Origin: Bacteroidales bacterium
GTDB taxonomy: Bacteria; Bacteroidota; Bacteroidia; Bacteroidales; UBA7960
Assembly (NCBI GenBank): GCA_003557385.1
Contig: PWON01000196.1
Span: 1-64,000, forward strand
Direction: 5' to 3'
Length of the DNA: 64,000 nucleotides
The translations under genes were made by a program, and so were the position numbers. Positions 26,936 to 35,877 of the stretch are shown piece after piece (position 1 is the stretch's first letter; each line of letters begins with the position of its first letter). The notes under the pieces were generated by a model. The model saw nothing but the letters and a program-made list of their open reading frames with translations. It did no database searches and had not been told where the DNA came from.

Positions 26936-28486
26936 TTATTTCCGCAAAACGATGCGGAAGGTGGTGCCGTTATTGATTGAAGAATGCTTTACAAAAAGCT
27001 TCCCACCGTGGTAGTTTTCCACAATGCGCTTACTCAGCGAAAGGCCCAGTCCCCAACCGCTTTTTTTGCTGGTAAATCCAGGGCTGAAAATGGCCTTGTG
27101 CTTTGATTGGGGAATCCCTTTCCCGTCGTCGGAGATATCAATGACCACCTGGTCGGTCTGATCGTCGAGGGTGATGTAAATGCTCCCCGCTCCATGCATC
27201 GCATCAATGGCATTTTTGATGATGTTCTCAACGACCCATCCGAACAGGTGCGGGTTGTGCGGCACCATGATTTCTTTGGCAGGAAGCGCCAGTTTATAAG
27301 ACACCTTGCGGGGGGTGCGCCGTTTCATATATTCCACCACGTCGTTGACAGAATCAACGATATTGATCGACAACAGCTGGGGAGGTGACCCGATCTTTGA
27401 AAACCGTTCGGTTATATTCTCCAGCCGTTTTACGTCTTTAGAAATTTCTCCTATGGTATCTTCATCCACCCCTTTCGACTTCAATAACTCCAGCCATGCC
27501 ATCAGCGACGACAAAGGGGTGCCAAGCTGGTGTGCCGTTTCTTTCGACATGCCCACCCAAACCTGGTTCTGTTCGGCATTTCGCGCAATACTGAACAACA
27601 CATAGGCCACAAACAGAAAAATGCCGATGGCAAGAAATTGAGCCAGGGGATAATACCGGAGCTGGGTAAGCAAGAATGAATTCGTGTAATACACATAACA
27701 CTGCCCGTATGTTGGCAGGTTCACCGAAAGATAACGGTTTGAATCCGCCATGGAACTGACCAATTCCCTTACCTGCGCCTCATCACCGAAATCAACCCCC
27801 TGAATGTTCCCGTGGGCAATCAGTTCAGAGCCCCTGCTGTCCACAACGATCACGGGTACATTGGCTGCATTGATCACCATATCCGAAATAAAGGTATCAA
27901 TCAAATCATGCAGCAAGTTCCGGAGTTCGGTAAAGACCCTGGAATCCTGATAGTAAACATAACGGTACCCCCCATTTATGGGAAATGAGATGGGGGCATA
28001 TTTTGAGAAATAACCGGCCAGCTCGCCGGTCAGTTCCTGGTAGTCAGAAAACCGGCCTTCAAGGTTGGCCAGGGTGATGACTTCGCCTTGCTCGTCAGTC
28101 AGCGCCAGCGGAATGGTGGTATTGCTCTGCAAAATATTCAGGTAAAAGGTAAGGGCGTCCGGATCCAGTTCATGCTCAAGCCGCCCGTATACTTCTGTGA
28201 GCAATTGTACACGCTTTTCTTCTTCATGTTGTATGAGGGCAAACAGATACTCACTGTCGCGCAACAGGGTTTCCCTTTTCCGGATGGCATCGACCCACAA
28301 TTCAACCCGCTGACGTTCATCATGTGCGATCTTACGAACCATCACATCTGTATAGTACAATGAGGCCAGCACAATCAGTGCAGCGAAACCAAGCAGGTAG
28401 AGTTTCCATTGCTGCTTGCGGGAGTAGAGCTCAAGCCCGGCAATTTTTTTTAATAAGCCCAAATAAACCCTCCGTTCAAATGACAC
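26936..28486 (-). CDS. Membrane sensor histidine kinase
   Basis: Inner-membrane sensor kinase of about 516 residues. A first membrane helix (LYLLGFAALIVLASLYY) and a second (FLAIGIFLFVAYVLFSIA) enclose a periplasmic sensor region of roughly 220 residues. There is no HAMP domain. The H-box is KETAHQLGTPLSSL with the phospho-accepting His. The ATPase domain has the N-box ENIIKNAIDAM and DISDDGKGIPQ, then GWGLGLSLSKRI. The reading frame is open to a TTG at 28507, but a promoter-like CAAAAATA there suggests a later start; I chose the GTG at 28486. No response regulator is adjacent, so it is an orphan in this window. Confidence 0.87.
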   Translation of the reverse strand: MSFERRVYLGLLKKIAGLELYSRKQQWKLYLLGFAALIVLASLYYTDVMVRKIAHDERQRVELWVDAIRKRETLLRDSEYLFALIQHEEEKRVQLLTEVYGRLEHELDPDALTFYLNILQSNTTIPLALTDEQGEVITLANLEGRFSDYQELTGELAGYFSKYAPISFPINGGYRYVYYQDSRVFTELRNLLHDLIDTFISDMVINAANVPVIVVDSRGSELIAHGNIQGVDFGDEAQVRELVSSMADSNRYLSVNLPTYGQCYVYYTNSFLLTQLRYYPLAQFLAIGIFLFVAYVLFSIARNAEQNQVWVGMSKETAHQLGTPLSSLMAWLELLKSKGVDEDTIGEISKDVKRLENITERFSKIGSPPQLLSINIVDSVNDVVEYMKRRTPRKVSYKLALPAKEIMVPHNPHLFGWVVENIIKNAIDAMHGAGSIYITLDDQTDQVVIDISDDGKGIPQSKHKAIFSPGFTSKKSGWGLGLSLSKRIVENYHGGKLFVKHSSINNGTTFRIVLRK

Positions 28487-28569
28487 AAAAAAACCAATTC
28501 CCTTCAAAAATAAAACTTTTAAACCATATGTTTATGAAATAAAGCTGATCGACATCCACTGAGTTTTTA

Positions 28570-28577
28570 TACTTTTG
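28570..28577 (+). promoter_or_regulatory. Probable -7 element of the GH3-family gene
   Basis: TACTTTTG fits TAnnTTTG and lies 29 nt before the ATG. The -33 position (around 28547) lacks a good TTTG, so this is a weaker call. Confidence 0.4.
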
Positions 28578-28605
28578 TGTCGAGAATTACTGAAAAAACC
28601 GAACA

Positions 28606-30126
28606 ATGTCCTTTATAAACAATGTAGTTTCGTGGTTTCTTAAGAAACGCATTTCGCAGATTGAATATTTCAAAAAGCATCCCGTCGAGGCCCAGAATAA
28701 TACCCTGATGGAACTTATCAGGGTTGCCAGGTACACCGAATGGGGGAAAAAGCACGGTTTTGCAAACCTTACTTCTTATCAAATGTTTCGCGACCGTGTC
28801 CCCTTACAGGATTACGAAGACGTTAAACCATATATAGACCGCCTGCTTAAGGGCGAGCAAAATATTTTATGGCCCACCGATATCCAATGGTTTGCCAAAT
28901 CATCCGGCACCACCAGCGACCGCAGTAAATTCATCCCAATCAGCCAGGAAGCCCTTTCCAATTGTCATTACAAGGCAAGCAAGGATGTATTGTCCATATA
29001 CTGCAACAACAATCCGGCTTCGAGGATCTTCGACGGCAAAGGCCTGATTATGGGAGGAAGCCACAAAGTCAGTGAATTCAACAACCGGGCTTATTTTGGT
29101 GATCTGTCTGCGGTTTTATTACAAAACGCCCCACCCCTGGGTGAATTTTTCCGTACCCCTGACCTTTCCCTGGCTTTGCTTGATAACTGGGAAGAAAAAC
29201 TGGACAAAATTGCGCATGCGACCTACCCGAAAAATGTAACAAGCATCAGCGGAGTGCCATCATTGAACCTGGTGTTACTTAAAAGGGTATTGGAAATCAC
29301 CGGCCGGAACAACATCCTGGAGGTTTGGCCAAAACTGGAGCTTTTCATTCATGGAGGTGTTAGTTTTAGCCCCTATCGCAATCAGTTCGAAAAAATTATT
29401 CCCAGCCCCGATATGCATTACATGGAAACCTACAACGCATCCGAAGGTTTTTTTGGCATCCAGGACGAACCGGGGGCTGACGAAATGTTGCTGATGCTTG
29501 ATTATGGAATTTTTTATGAGTTTATCCCCATGGATGAATATGACCGGCCAGAACCCAGGGCAATCCCTTTGGCAGAAGTGGATACAGACACCAATTATGC
29601 CATGGTCATCAGTACCAACGCAGGCCTTTGGCGCTACCTGATTGGCGACACCATCCGTTTTACCGGTACATCCCCATACCGGATCAAGATTTCGGGACGT
29701 ACCAAAAGCTTCATCAATGCCTTTGGAGAAGAGGTGATTGTGGATAATACCGACAGCGCCCTGCAAACAGCAAGCCAGGAAACCGGCGCCATCATCAGCG
29801 AATACACGGCCGCCCCCATATACCTCGGCGACAAGCAATCTGCTGCGCACCAATATATTATTGAGTTTGAGAAAGAACCCAGTGATCTGGAACGATTCAC
29901 CAATATCCTTGATGAGCGCATGAAAGCACTGAATTCCGACTACGAAGCCAAACGCAGTGCCAACCTGATGCTGAAAAAACCCAGGATCACCATGGTGCCG
30001 CAGCAAACATTTTTTAAATGGATGAAGTCGAAAGGCAAAATCGGCGGACAACACAAAGTGCCGCGGCTTTTCAATGACAGAAAATATGTGGACGACATCC
30101 TCTCTTTCCTGAAAAAGAACAGCTGA
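28606..30126 (+). CDS. GH3 superfamily acyl-acid-amido synthetase-like protein
   Basis: A 506-residue member of the GH3 branch of adenylate-forming enzymes, named after plant auxin-amino acid synthetases. ATP-binding motif 1 is seen as AKSSGTTSDRSKFIP near residues 100-115, motif 2 as METYNASEGFFG near 275, and the motif 3 region as RYLIGDTIRF and KISGRTKSFINAFGEEV. Bacterial GH3 proteins are common in this phylum but the acyl and amine substrates are unknown, so no auxin role should be assumed. It is likely monocistronic, with a deoxynucleoside kinase 82 bp downstream under its own promoter. Confidence 0.9.
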   Translation: MSFINNVVSWFLKKRISQIEYFKKHPVEAQNNTLMELIRVARYTEWGKKHGFANLTSYQMFRDRVPLQDYEDVKPYIDRLLKGEQNILWPTDIQWFAKSSGTTSDRSKFIPISQEALSNCHYKASKDVLSIYCNNNPASRIFDGKGLIMGGSHKVSEFNNRAYFGDLSAVLLQNAPPLGEFFRTPDLSLALLDNWEEKLDKIAHATYPKNVTSISGVPSLNLVLLKRVLEITGRNNILEVWPKLELFIHGGVSFSPYRNQFEKIIPSPDMHYMETYNASEGFFGIQDEPGADEMLLMLDYGIFYEFIPMDEYDRPEPRAIPLAEVDTDTNYAMVISTNAGLWRYLIGDTIRFTGTSPYRIKISGRTKSFINAFGEEVIVDNTDSALQTASQETGAIISEYTAAPIYLGDKQSAAHQYIIEFEKEPSDLERFTNILDERMKALNSDYEAKRSANLMLKKPRITMVPQQTFFKWMKSKGKIGGQHKVPRLFNDRKYVDDILSFLKKNS

Positions 30127-30153
30127 TTTGTCGCGGGCAAATCGCACCGGCCG

Positions 30154-30184
30154 TTGGTTTAAATAAAAAGAAAGTGTATTTTTG
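30154..30184 (+). promoter_or_regulatory. Promoter of the deoxynucleoside kinase gene
   Basis: TTG at 30154-30156 and TATTTTTG at 30177-30184 are spaced 20 bp. The predicted start, near 30191, supports the ATG at 30209 and rules out an upstream start at 30182. Confidence 0.6.
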
Positions 30185-30208
30185 CTTCAACCACTAAGCC
30201 AAAACAAC

Positions 30209-30823
30209 ATGCATATTGCCATTGCCGGGAATATCGGTTCCGGAAAGACCACCCTCGCCGGACTGCTCTCAAAACATTACGGGTGGCAAGCCCACTACGA
30301 AGATGTAGACACCAACCCCTACCTGAATAATTTTTATGAAGACATGAAACGTTGGTCGTTCAACCTTCAGATCTATTTTCTGAACAGCCGCTTCCGTCAG
30401 GTGGTGGAAATACGCAAAAAAAACAAAAATGTTATTCAGGACCGGACCATTTATGAGGACGCGTATATTTTTGCGCCCAACCTGCATGCCATGGGCCTGA
30501 TGGAATCGCGCGATTTCAACAACTATTCAAGCCTGTTTGAACTGATGAGTTCGTTCATTCAGCCACCCGATCTGCTTATTTACTTAAAGGCAAGCGTCCC
30601 CACGCTGGTCAACCAGATACAGAAAAGAGGCCGGGAATATGAAAACACCATTCGCCTCGATTACCTGAAAAAGCTGAATGAGCGTTACGAAGAATGGATC
30701 ACTGGCTATGACCTGGGCAAACTGTTGATTGTTAATGTGGATAAAATTAAGTTCAGTGAGCGGCAGGAAGACCTGGCGGAGGTGGTCCAAAGAATCGACG
30801 CTGAAATACACGGCCTGTTTTAA
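30209..30823 (+). CDS. Deoxynucleoside kinase
   Basis: Salvage kinase of 204 residues that phosphorylates deoxynucleosides in the cytoplasm. The P-loop GNIGSGKTT is at residues 7-15, the substrate-site YEDVDTNPYL follows, then DRTIYEDAYIF (the DR[ST] motif) and the LID-like basic QKRGREYENTI. Size and motifs fit the dCK/dGK/dNK family, but base specificity cannot be read from sequence. The ATG at 30209 (MHIAIAGN) is preferred because the frame upstream overlaps the -7 promoter element. kdsB follows 42 bp later. Confidence 0.9.
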   Translation: MHIAIAGNIGSGKTTLAGLLSKHYGWQAHYEDVDTNPYLNNFYEDMKRWSFNLQIYFLNSRFRQVVEIRKKNKNVIQDRTIYEDAYIFAPNLHAMGLMESRDFNNYSSLFELMSSFIQPPDLLIYLKASVPTLVNQIQKRGREYENTIRLDYLKKLNERYEEWITGYDLGKLLIVNVDKIKFSERQEDLAEVVQRIDAEIHGLF

Positions 30824-30865
30824 TGTATGCACATCCCTGCCGATCGCTGATAACAACCTTATTGT

Positions 30866-31636
30866 ATGCATTTCATCGGAATCATTCCCGCACGTTTCGC
30901 ATCCACCAGATTCCCGGGCAAACCCCTGGCGATGATCCATGGCAAATCCATGATCCGGCGGGTTTATGAGCAAGCTGTTTCATGCAAAACACTCAACACT
31001 GTGGTGGTCGCTACCGACGACCAACGCATTTACGATCACGTATCCGGGTTCGGGAGGGTGGTTATGACCAGGGCAGACCACGCCAGTGGAACAGCCAGGT
31101 GTCTCGAAGCGTTCCAAAAAATCAACACAGAAAATATGTATGGACCGGAAGATGGCATTGTCAACATCCAGGGAGACGAGCCATTTATTGACCCCGGACA
31201 GATTGACCAGGTCGTTGCTTGCCTGAAAGATCCCCGCAAACATATTGTCACCCTGGCCAAAAGGATAACGCATGAATTAGAAATCCATGACCCCAATGTG
31301 GTCAAAGTGGTATTCAGCCAGTCAGGAAACGCGATGTATTTCAGCAGGGGATGCATCCCTTTTGTCCTGGCTGACGGGAATGAGAAAGGTTACGCAGGGC
31401 TTGGGATCCATTACAAGCACATTGGCATTTACGGATACCGGGCCGTGATTCTTAAACGCATTGTTTCACTGAAGGAAAGCAGCCTGGAGGCCGCAGAAAA
31501 ACTGGAGCAATTGCGATGGATGCAACAAGATTTCAAAATTTTCGTAGAAGAAACATATAAGGAAGGCTTTGCCATTGATACGCCGGAAGACCTCAAAAAG
31601 GTGCTGAAACATTCCGGAGGACCCGTTGGCACCTGA
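30866..31636 (+). CDS. kdsB: 3-deoxy-manno-octulosonate cytidylyltransferase
   Basis: Activates Kdo to CMP-Kdo for the LPS inner core; 256 residues, cytoplasmic. The nucleotide-binding start IIPARFASTRFPGKPL, the VVVATDD segment, RADHASGT and NIQGDEPFI are family hallmarks. Its presence shows a Gram-negative envelope with Kdo. It probably shares a transcript with the preceding kinase gene. No lesion is seen. Confidence 0.96.
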   Translation: MHFIGIIPARFASTRFPGKPLAMIHGKSMIRRVYEQAVSCKTLNTVVVATDDQRIYDHVSGFGRVVMTRADHASGTARCLEAFQKINTENMYGPEDGIVNIQGDEPFIDPGQIDQVVACLKDPRKHIVTLAKRITHELEIHDPNVVKVVFSQSGNAMYFSRGCIPFVLADGNEKGYAGLGIHYKHIGIYGYRAVILKRIVSLKESSLEAAEKLEQLRWMQQDFKIFVEETYKEGFAIDTPEDLKKVLKHSGGPVGT

Positions 31637-31653
31637 TATATACAAGGAAATGA

Positions 31654-31683
31654 TTGGTTTGTAAGCTTTTTTTTCTAATTTAG
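31654..31683 (+). promoter_or_regulatory. Probable promoter of the HU-CCDC81/SPOR gene
   Basis: TTG at 31654-31656 and TAATTTAG at 31676-31683 (one mismatch to TAnnTTTG) are spaced 19 bp. The start would be near 31690, about 49 nt before the ATG. Confidence 0.45.
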
Positions 31684-31738
31684 TACATTATTCACAACAC
31701 AAACCGTCGAATATTCAGACAATAATTGTAAAGACACC

Positions 31739-32842
31739 ATGCAACTTGGGAAGTACATCAGCGATCTGCTTTATCATCACGACCAGGTGATTTTGCCGGG
31801 CTTCGGGGCATTTTCGACCCGCTATGTTCCGGCAAAATTCATTCCGGAGAAAAAAATCGTGGAATCGCCCACCAAGGTCGCTGAATTCAGTCCTGAGCCA
31901 TCCACCGGAAGCACACCGCTCATTGCCTATATGGCGGAAAAAGAAGGAAGATCCATTGACTGGATCAATGATTTTTTAAAGAAACTGGTCAAAGAAATCG
32001 TTACTTCCATTGAGTCAGGCAACAAGGTGGAATTTGAATACCTTGGCGTATTCCAGCTGGATGCAGATGGCCTGCTGCAATTTATCCCCGACCCAAAAGT
32101 CAATTACCTCAAGGAAGATACGGGTTTGTCGCAGGTAAAGGCACCGGAGCAAAAGGAGATGGAAGCAGACATCAAACCACCACCCGTTTCCCCGGCCAAA
32201 GAAAAAGCAACAATACCTGAAGCAGAACCACCTGCGGCAGCGAAAAAAACCATTAAAAAACAAAAAGAAAAAACCGAATATACGCACACCAATACCCCTG
32301 ATCCGATGAAAATAACAATGCCCAAATTGCCCCCGGCCCTCAAGTGGCTGGCGTATGTCATCATTCCCCTGTTGGTGATCCTGATCATCCTGTTTCTGAA
32401 TTTTAACTTCTTCTTTGGAGAAGGCGGCCTGTTCAGGACAGGCGAACGCCCTGTGGTTGAATTACCCCCGGCCGAGCCCACGCCTCCGGCAATCACTGAA
32501 ACACCGGTTGAGCCACCGGCCGAAGTGGTGGAAACTGAACCGGTCGAAGTGGCGAACCCCTTACCGGCAGAACCGGAACCTGTGGCCGCACCTGCCAAAC
32601 CCGAACCAGGAAGAAAAACCTATTACATTGTTGTAGGGAGCTTCCGCAATGAGCGCAACGCAATAAGGCTGGCAGAAAATCTCCGCAACCAGGGAGCACA
32701 CCAGGCGCAGGTGTTTATGCGAACCCCGTCTGATTTCCACCGGGTATGCTATGCCTTTTACTATGACCTGGCAGAAGCCGAGGCAGCCAAAGCAAGGATA
32801 CCGGCAGAATTCCGGGAGATCGCCTGGATCCTGCACAGGTAA
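31739..32842 (+). CDS. HU-CCDC81 and SPOR domain membrane protein
   Basis: A 367-residue inner-membrane protein. The N-terminal 130 residues match the Bacteroidota HU-CCDC81 domain pair (LGKYISDLLYHHDQVILPGFGAF, in part LYHHDQVILPGFGAF, then VEFEYLGVFQLDADG). A charged linker leads to one transmembrane helix (about 203-223, WLAYVIIPLLVILIILF). A Pro/Glu/Val-rich periplasmic linker follows, then a C-terminal SPOR domain (YYIVVGSFRNERNA...), which binds denuded peptidoglycan glycans at division sites. The architecture suggests a link between a cytoplasmic DNA-binding-like module and the septal wall; this is inference. Confidence 0.88.
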   Translation: MQLGKYISDLLYHHDQVILPGFGAFSTRYVPAKFIPEKKIVESPTKVAEFSPEPSTGSTPLIAYMAEKEGRSIDWINDFLKKLVKEIVTSIESGNKVEFEYLGVFQLDADGLLQFIPDPKVNYLKEDTGLSQVKAPEQKEMEADIKPPPVSPAKEKATIPEAEPPAAAKKTIKKQKEKTEYTHTNTPDPMKITMPKLPPALKWLAYVIIPLLVILIILFLNFNFFFGEGGLFRTGERPVVELPPAEPTPPAITETPVEPPAEVVETEPVEVANPLPAEPEPVAAPAKPEPGRKTYYIVVGSFRNERNAIRLAENLRNQGAHQAQVFMRTPSDFHRVCYAFYYDLAEAEAAKARIPAEFREIAWILHR

Positions 32843-32871
32843 ACAGATGCTCGTATTCTGAAAGACAAACC

Positions 32872-33879
32872 GTGGGAAAGAATAAGTTACGGAAATTCGC
32901 GGAGATCAACAGCTTTTCCAACGTTATCCAGCCTCAATCGGAGTTTACCACCACCCATTTCCAATATAAGGGGAAATGGAACGAGGCCTATTTTGGCAAC
33001 AACAATCCCATCATCCTTGAGATCGGGTGCGGGAAGGGGGAGTACACTACAGGCCTTGCCAGGGCCTTTCCGGAAAAGAATTTTATTGGCATTGACATCA
33101 AGGGCGACAGGATCTGGAAGGGGGCAAGCGATGCATTGAACCAGGGGTTACACAATGTGGCTTTTTTGCGGATCCAGGCCCAGCACATCGAATCATTCTT
33201 TCAACAGAAAGAGGTGGCAGGCATATGGCTGACCTTCCCTGACCCGCAGTCCGGAAAAGCGCGTGAAAAAAAAAGGCTGACATCGCCGTGGTTTTTGGAC
33301 AAATACAGGAGTATCCTCATTCCCGGCAGCGCCATTCACCTTAAAACCGATAATGCCGGATTGTTTGAATACACGCTGGCCGTTATTGAGGAAGGCAAAC
33401 ATACGGTTATATGCCGCAGCACCGACCTTTATTCCGACACACGCATCAGTGAGCCTTATGTAAAATCCATCCAAACCTTTTATGAAAAACAATTCCTGGA
33501 CGAAGGCAAGGCCATACATTACCTGAAATTTTTCTTGCATGACAGGCCTAACGAACACATGTCATTTTTTCAGAAAGTGTATTCGTTGGTGCACAAAATC
33601 CCTTTTGGACGCGTAAGCACATACGGGGCAATCGCAGCCTGTCTGGGCAGTAAAGGAAGCAGCCGCATGGTTGGGTGGGCCATGAACCAGTCCCATCAGG
33701 CAGACCCCGGTCTGCCGGCCCACCGTGTGGTGAACAGGCAGGGCATGCTTACCGGCAAACACCACTTCGGGGGCAGCCATGTCATGCAACAATTGCTCGA
33801 GAACGAAGGCATAAAAATCAAAGACGACCAGGTACTGGACTTTCATAAAAAATTTTGGGACCCGGGCAGGGAGGTATAA
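32872..33879 (+). CDS. trmB: TrmB tRNA m7G46 methyltransferase fused to an alkyltransferase-like (ATL) domain
   Basis: A 335-residue fusion. Residues 1 to about 228 are TrmB: GTG start with GKNKLRKFAE, SAM-binding EIGCGKGEYTTGLA, GIDIKGDRIW and the IWLTFPDPQSGK signature, so it should make 7-methylguanosine at tRNA position 46. Residues from about 230 are an MGMT-like module: FFQKVYSLVHKIPFGRVSTYGAIA, SSRMVGWAM, then GLPAHRVV, where the alkyl-accepting Cys of PCHR is Ala. That makes it an ATL, which binds O6-alkylguanine and flags it for excision repair instead of removing the alkyl group. The frame is continuous; an internal ATG at 33559 lies just where a separate ATL gene would start. Confidence 0.88.
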   Translation: MGKNKLRKFAEINSFSNVIQPQSEFTTTHFQYKGKWNEAYFGNNNPIILEIGCGKGEYTTGLARAFPEKNFIGIDIKGDRIWKGASDALNQGLHNVAFLRIQAQHIESFFQQKEVAGIWLTFPDPQSGKAREKKRLTSPWFLDKYRSILIPGSAIHLKTDNAGLFEYTLAVIEEGKHTVICRSTDLYSDTRISEPYVKSIQTFYEKQFLDEGKAIHYLKFFLHDRPNEHMSFFQKVYSLVHKIPFGRVSTYGAIAACLGSKGSSRMVGWAMNQSHQADPGLPAHRVVNRQGMLTGKHHFGGSHVMQQLLENEGIKIKDDQVLDFHKKFWDPGREV

Positions 33880-33936
33880 AAAAATGTGTTATTTTTACAA
33901 AAACTAAATTAAAATAATCACCAATACTTAGTATAT

Positions 33937-34179
33937 ATGTCCAAGAATGCAGCGTTAATAAAAAAAGTAGAAAACGTCATAGATCAAATCCGGCCATACC
34001 TCGAAGCAGACGGTGGAAACATCCGTTTTGTGGAACTTACCGACGACATGGTGGTGAATGTGGAATTGCTTGGAGCATGCGGATCATGCCCAATGAGCCA
34101 GATGACATTGAAGGCCGGGGTTGAACAGGCAGTAAAAAAGGCCATCCCTGAAATCAAATCCGTAGAATCAATCAATTAA
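33937..34179 (+). CDS. NifU-like Fe-S scaffold protein
   Basis: An 80-residue NifU C-terminal-type domain. The LEADGGNIRFVEL segment and the CGSCPMSQMTLK motif hold the two cysteines (CxxC) that bind a labile Fe-S cluster for transfer to target proteins. Stand-alone proteins of this size are common in Bacteroidota. It lies 57 bp after the TrmB-ATL gene and overlaps the convergent nadE gene tail-to-tail by 12 bp. No other Fe-S assembly gene is in the window. Confidence 0.9.
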   Translation: MSKNAALIKKVENVIDQIRPYLEADGGNIRFVELTDDMVVNVELLGACGSCPMSQMTLKAGVEQAVKKAIPEIKSVESIN

Positions 34180-35829
34180 ATCAAGTGTGCCATAGGCTGC
34201 GTCAAGCGGCATTTCCCTTCCTGCGCCAAGGCATTTTGAAGACACCCTCAGGATGGGTGGTGTCTGGTGACGTTTGTATTCACTACCATATACCATATTG
34301 AGCACCTTGCGCACCAGTATGCGGTCATGGCCTTCACCGACAATGGCATTGCCATCCATCTGTTTTTCAAATAAACAGTGCAAAATACCATCCAGCACCG
34401 GATATTCAGGCAGTGAATCGGTGTCTTTCTGATCCGGTTTTAACTCAGCAGACGGGGGTTTGTTGATGGTATTTTCGGGAATAACCTCCCCGTTGGCGTT
34501 GATCAAGCGGGCCAAGCTGTAAACATCTGTTTTATAAACATCCCCGAGTACAGACAAACCACCGCACATATCCCCGTAAAGGGTGCTGTATCCCACGGCT
34601 GCCTCACTTTTATTGGAAGTGTTGAGCAACAGGTAGCCGAATTTATTCGAAAGCCCCATGAGCAGCACAGCCCTGGCCCTTGCCTGTATGTTTTCTTCGG
34701 CAATACCCGGACGTGTTCCCTGGAATTGAACGGCAAGACTGTTTTCCATACTTGATACGGCATCGTTGATCGATATGGTATCGTGGCGGATATCAAGATT
34801 CCTCGCCAGGGCCAGGGCATCGGTTATGGAATGTTCTGTGCTGTATGGCCCGGGAAGCAAAACCGCCCAAACATTCTCCTTTCCGAGGGCTTCTGCGGCA
34901 ATCACCAGGGTCACTGCCGAATCGATGCCTCCTGACAGGCCAATGATCGCTTTTTTCTGACCTGTTTTGCGGAAATAATCACGGACACCCAGCACCAGTG
35001 CGTCATAAATAAGCCGGGATTTTTCTTCCGCTCCGGGCTTTCCGGGAAAAGCCTTTGTTTTGGCCGTTTCAAGGGTGGTCAGATCATACGTGCGCAAATC
35101 CTCCCCAAACATGGGCAACATATCCACCAATTGCCCGGAGGAATTGAATACAGATGACGCCCCGTCGAATATCAAATCGGTTTGGCCACCCACCAGGTTT
35201 GCCGTAAACAGAGGCACCCGGTATTTGAGGGCATTCTCCGACATGATCTGCATTCTTCCGGGTACATGGCTCCATGCAAAAGGAGAAGCAGATATATTAA
35301 TCATCAGGGAAGGGTTTTCTTTGTTTAATATATCCGGCGGATTAACCGGATAAATTCCCTGGCCATCCAGATTCCATATGTCCTCACATACCGTGAGTGC
35401 AATGCGTTCGCCCCCATACACTATGGTACGGAAGGTCCTGGCCGGTTCAAAATACCTGTATTCATTGAACACATCGTAAGTGGGTAAAAGTCCTTTGTGG
35501 TATACCTGTTGCACCTGGCCACCATACAAAAGAAATGCAGCATTGTACAGCGACTTGCCCCCCCTCCGGGCGTTTGGATCCGGGCCGCCCACAATGGCTG
35601 CGATGTCTGTACATCCGGCAGCCACCTGGCTTACTGCTGCCTGACATTGTTCAATGAATGCTGCAGAAAGCAAAAGGTCGCGTGGCGGGTAACCACACAC
35701 CGACAATTCAGAAAACACCACCATGTCGGCACCCTGTCGACGGGCATTGTCGATGGCAGCAAGCATGCGGCCAACATTGTAGTCGAAATTGCCTACGTGA
35801 AAATTGATCTGTGCCAGGGCAATGCGCAT
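34168..35829 (-). CDS. nadE: Glutamine-dependent NAD+ synthetase
   Basis: Final step of NAD synthesis, amidating deaminido-NAD with ammonia from glutamine; 553 residues. The N-terminal nitrilase-type glutaminase (about 1-260) has Glu in FSELSVCGYP, Lys in YHKGLLPTYDVF and Cys in LTVCEDIW. The C-terminal synthetase has the PP-loop GLSGGIDSA near residue 300 and the NTSNKSEAAVGYSTLYGD segment. This is the usual two-domain form. In Flavobacteria nadE lies close to gldB, and gldB is also nearby here, separated by a barrel protein gene and on the other strand. Confidence 0.96.
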   Translation of the reverse strand: MRIALAQINFHVGNFDYNVGRMLAAIDNARRQGADMVVFSELSVCGYPPRDLLLSAAFIEQCQAAVSQVAAGCTDIAAIVGGPDPNARRGGKSLYNAAFLLYGGQVQQVYHKGLLPTYDVFNEYRYFEPARTFRTIVYGGERIALTVCEDIWNLDGQGIYPVNPPDILNKENPSLMINISASPFAWSHVPGRMQIMSENALKYRVPLFTANLVGGQTDLIFDGASSVFNSSGQLVDMLPMFGEDLRTYDLTTLETAKTKAFPGKPGAEEKSRLIYDALVLGVRDYFRKTGQKKAIIGLSGGIDSAVTLVIAAEALGKENVWAVLLPGPYSTEHSITDALALARNLDIRHDTISINDAVSSMENSLAVQFQGTRPGIAEENIQARARAVLLMGLSNKFGYLLLNTSNKSEAAVGYSTLYGDMCGGLSVLGDVYKTDVYSLARLINANGEVIPENTINKPPSAELKPDQKDTDSLPEYPVLDGILHCLFEKQMDGNAIVGEGHDRILVRKVLNMVYGSEYKRHQTPPILRVSSKCLGAGREMPLDAAYGTLDLID

Positions 35830-35877
35830 AAGAACTTGGGTTTTGGCCTAATGTCCCTTGAGGGCCCGCCGGAGCAC

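Noticed and set aside
29275-30147. 290-codon open frame antisense to the GH3 gene
   Set aside because: The plus strand carries clear GH3 motifs along the same span; the antisense product has no family features.
34168-34179. Overlap of the NifU-like gene and nadE as a possible frameshift or assembly fault
   Set aside because: Both proteins end with normal family C-termini; a 12-bp tail-to-tail overlap is compatible with two intact genes.
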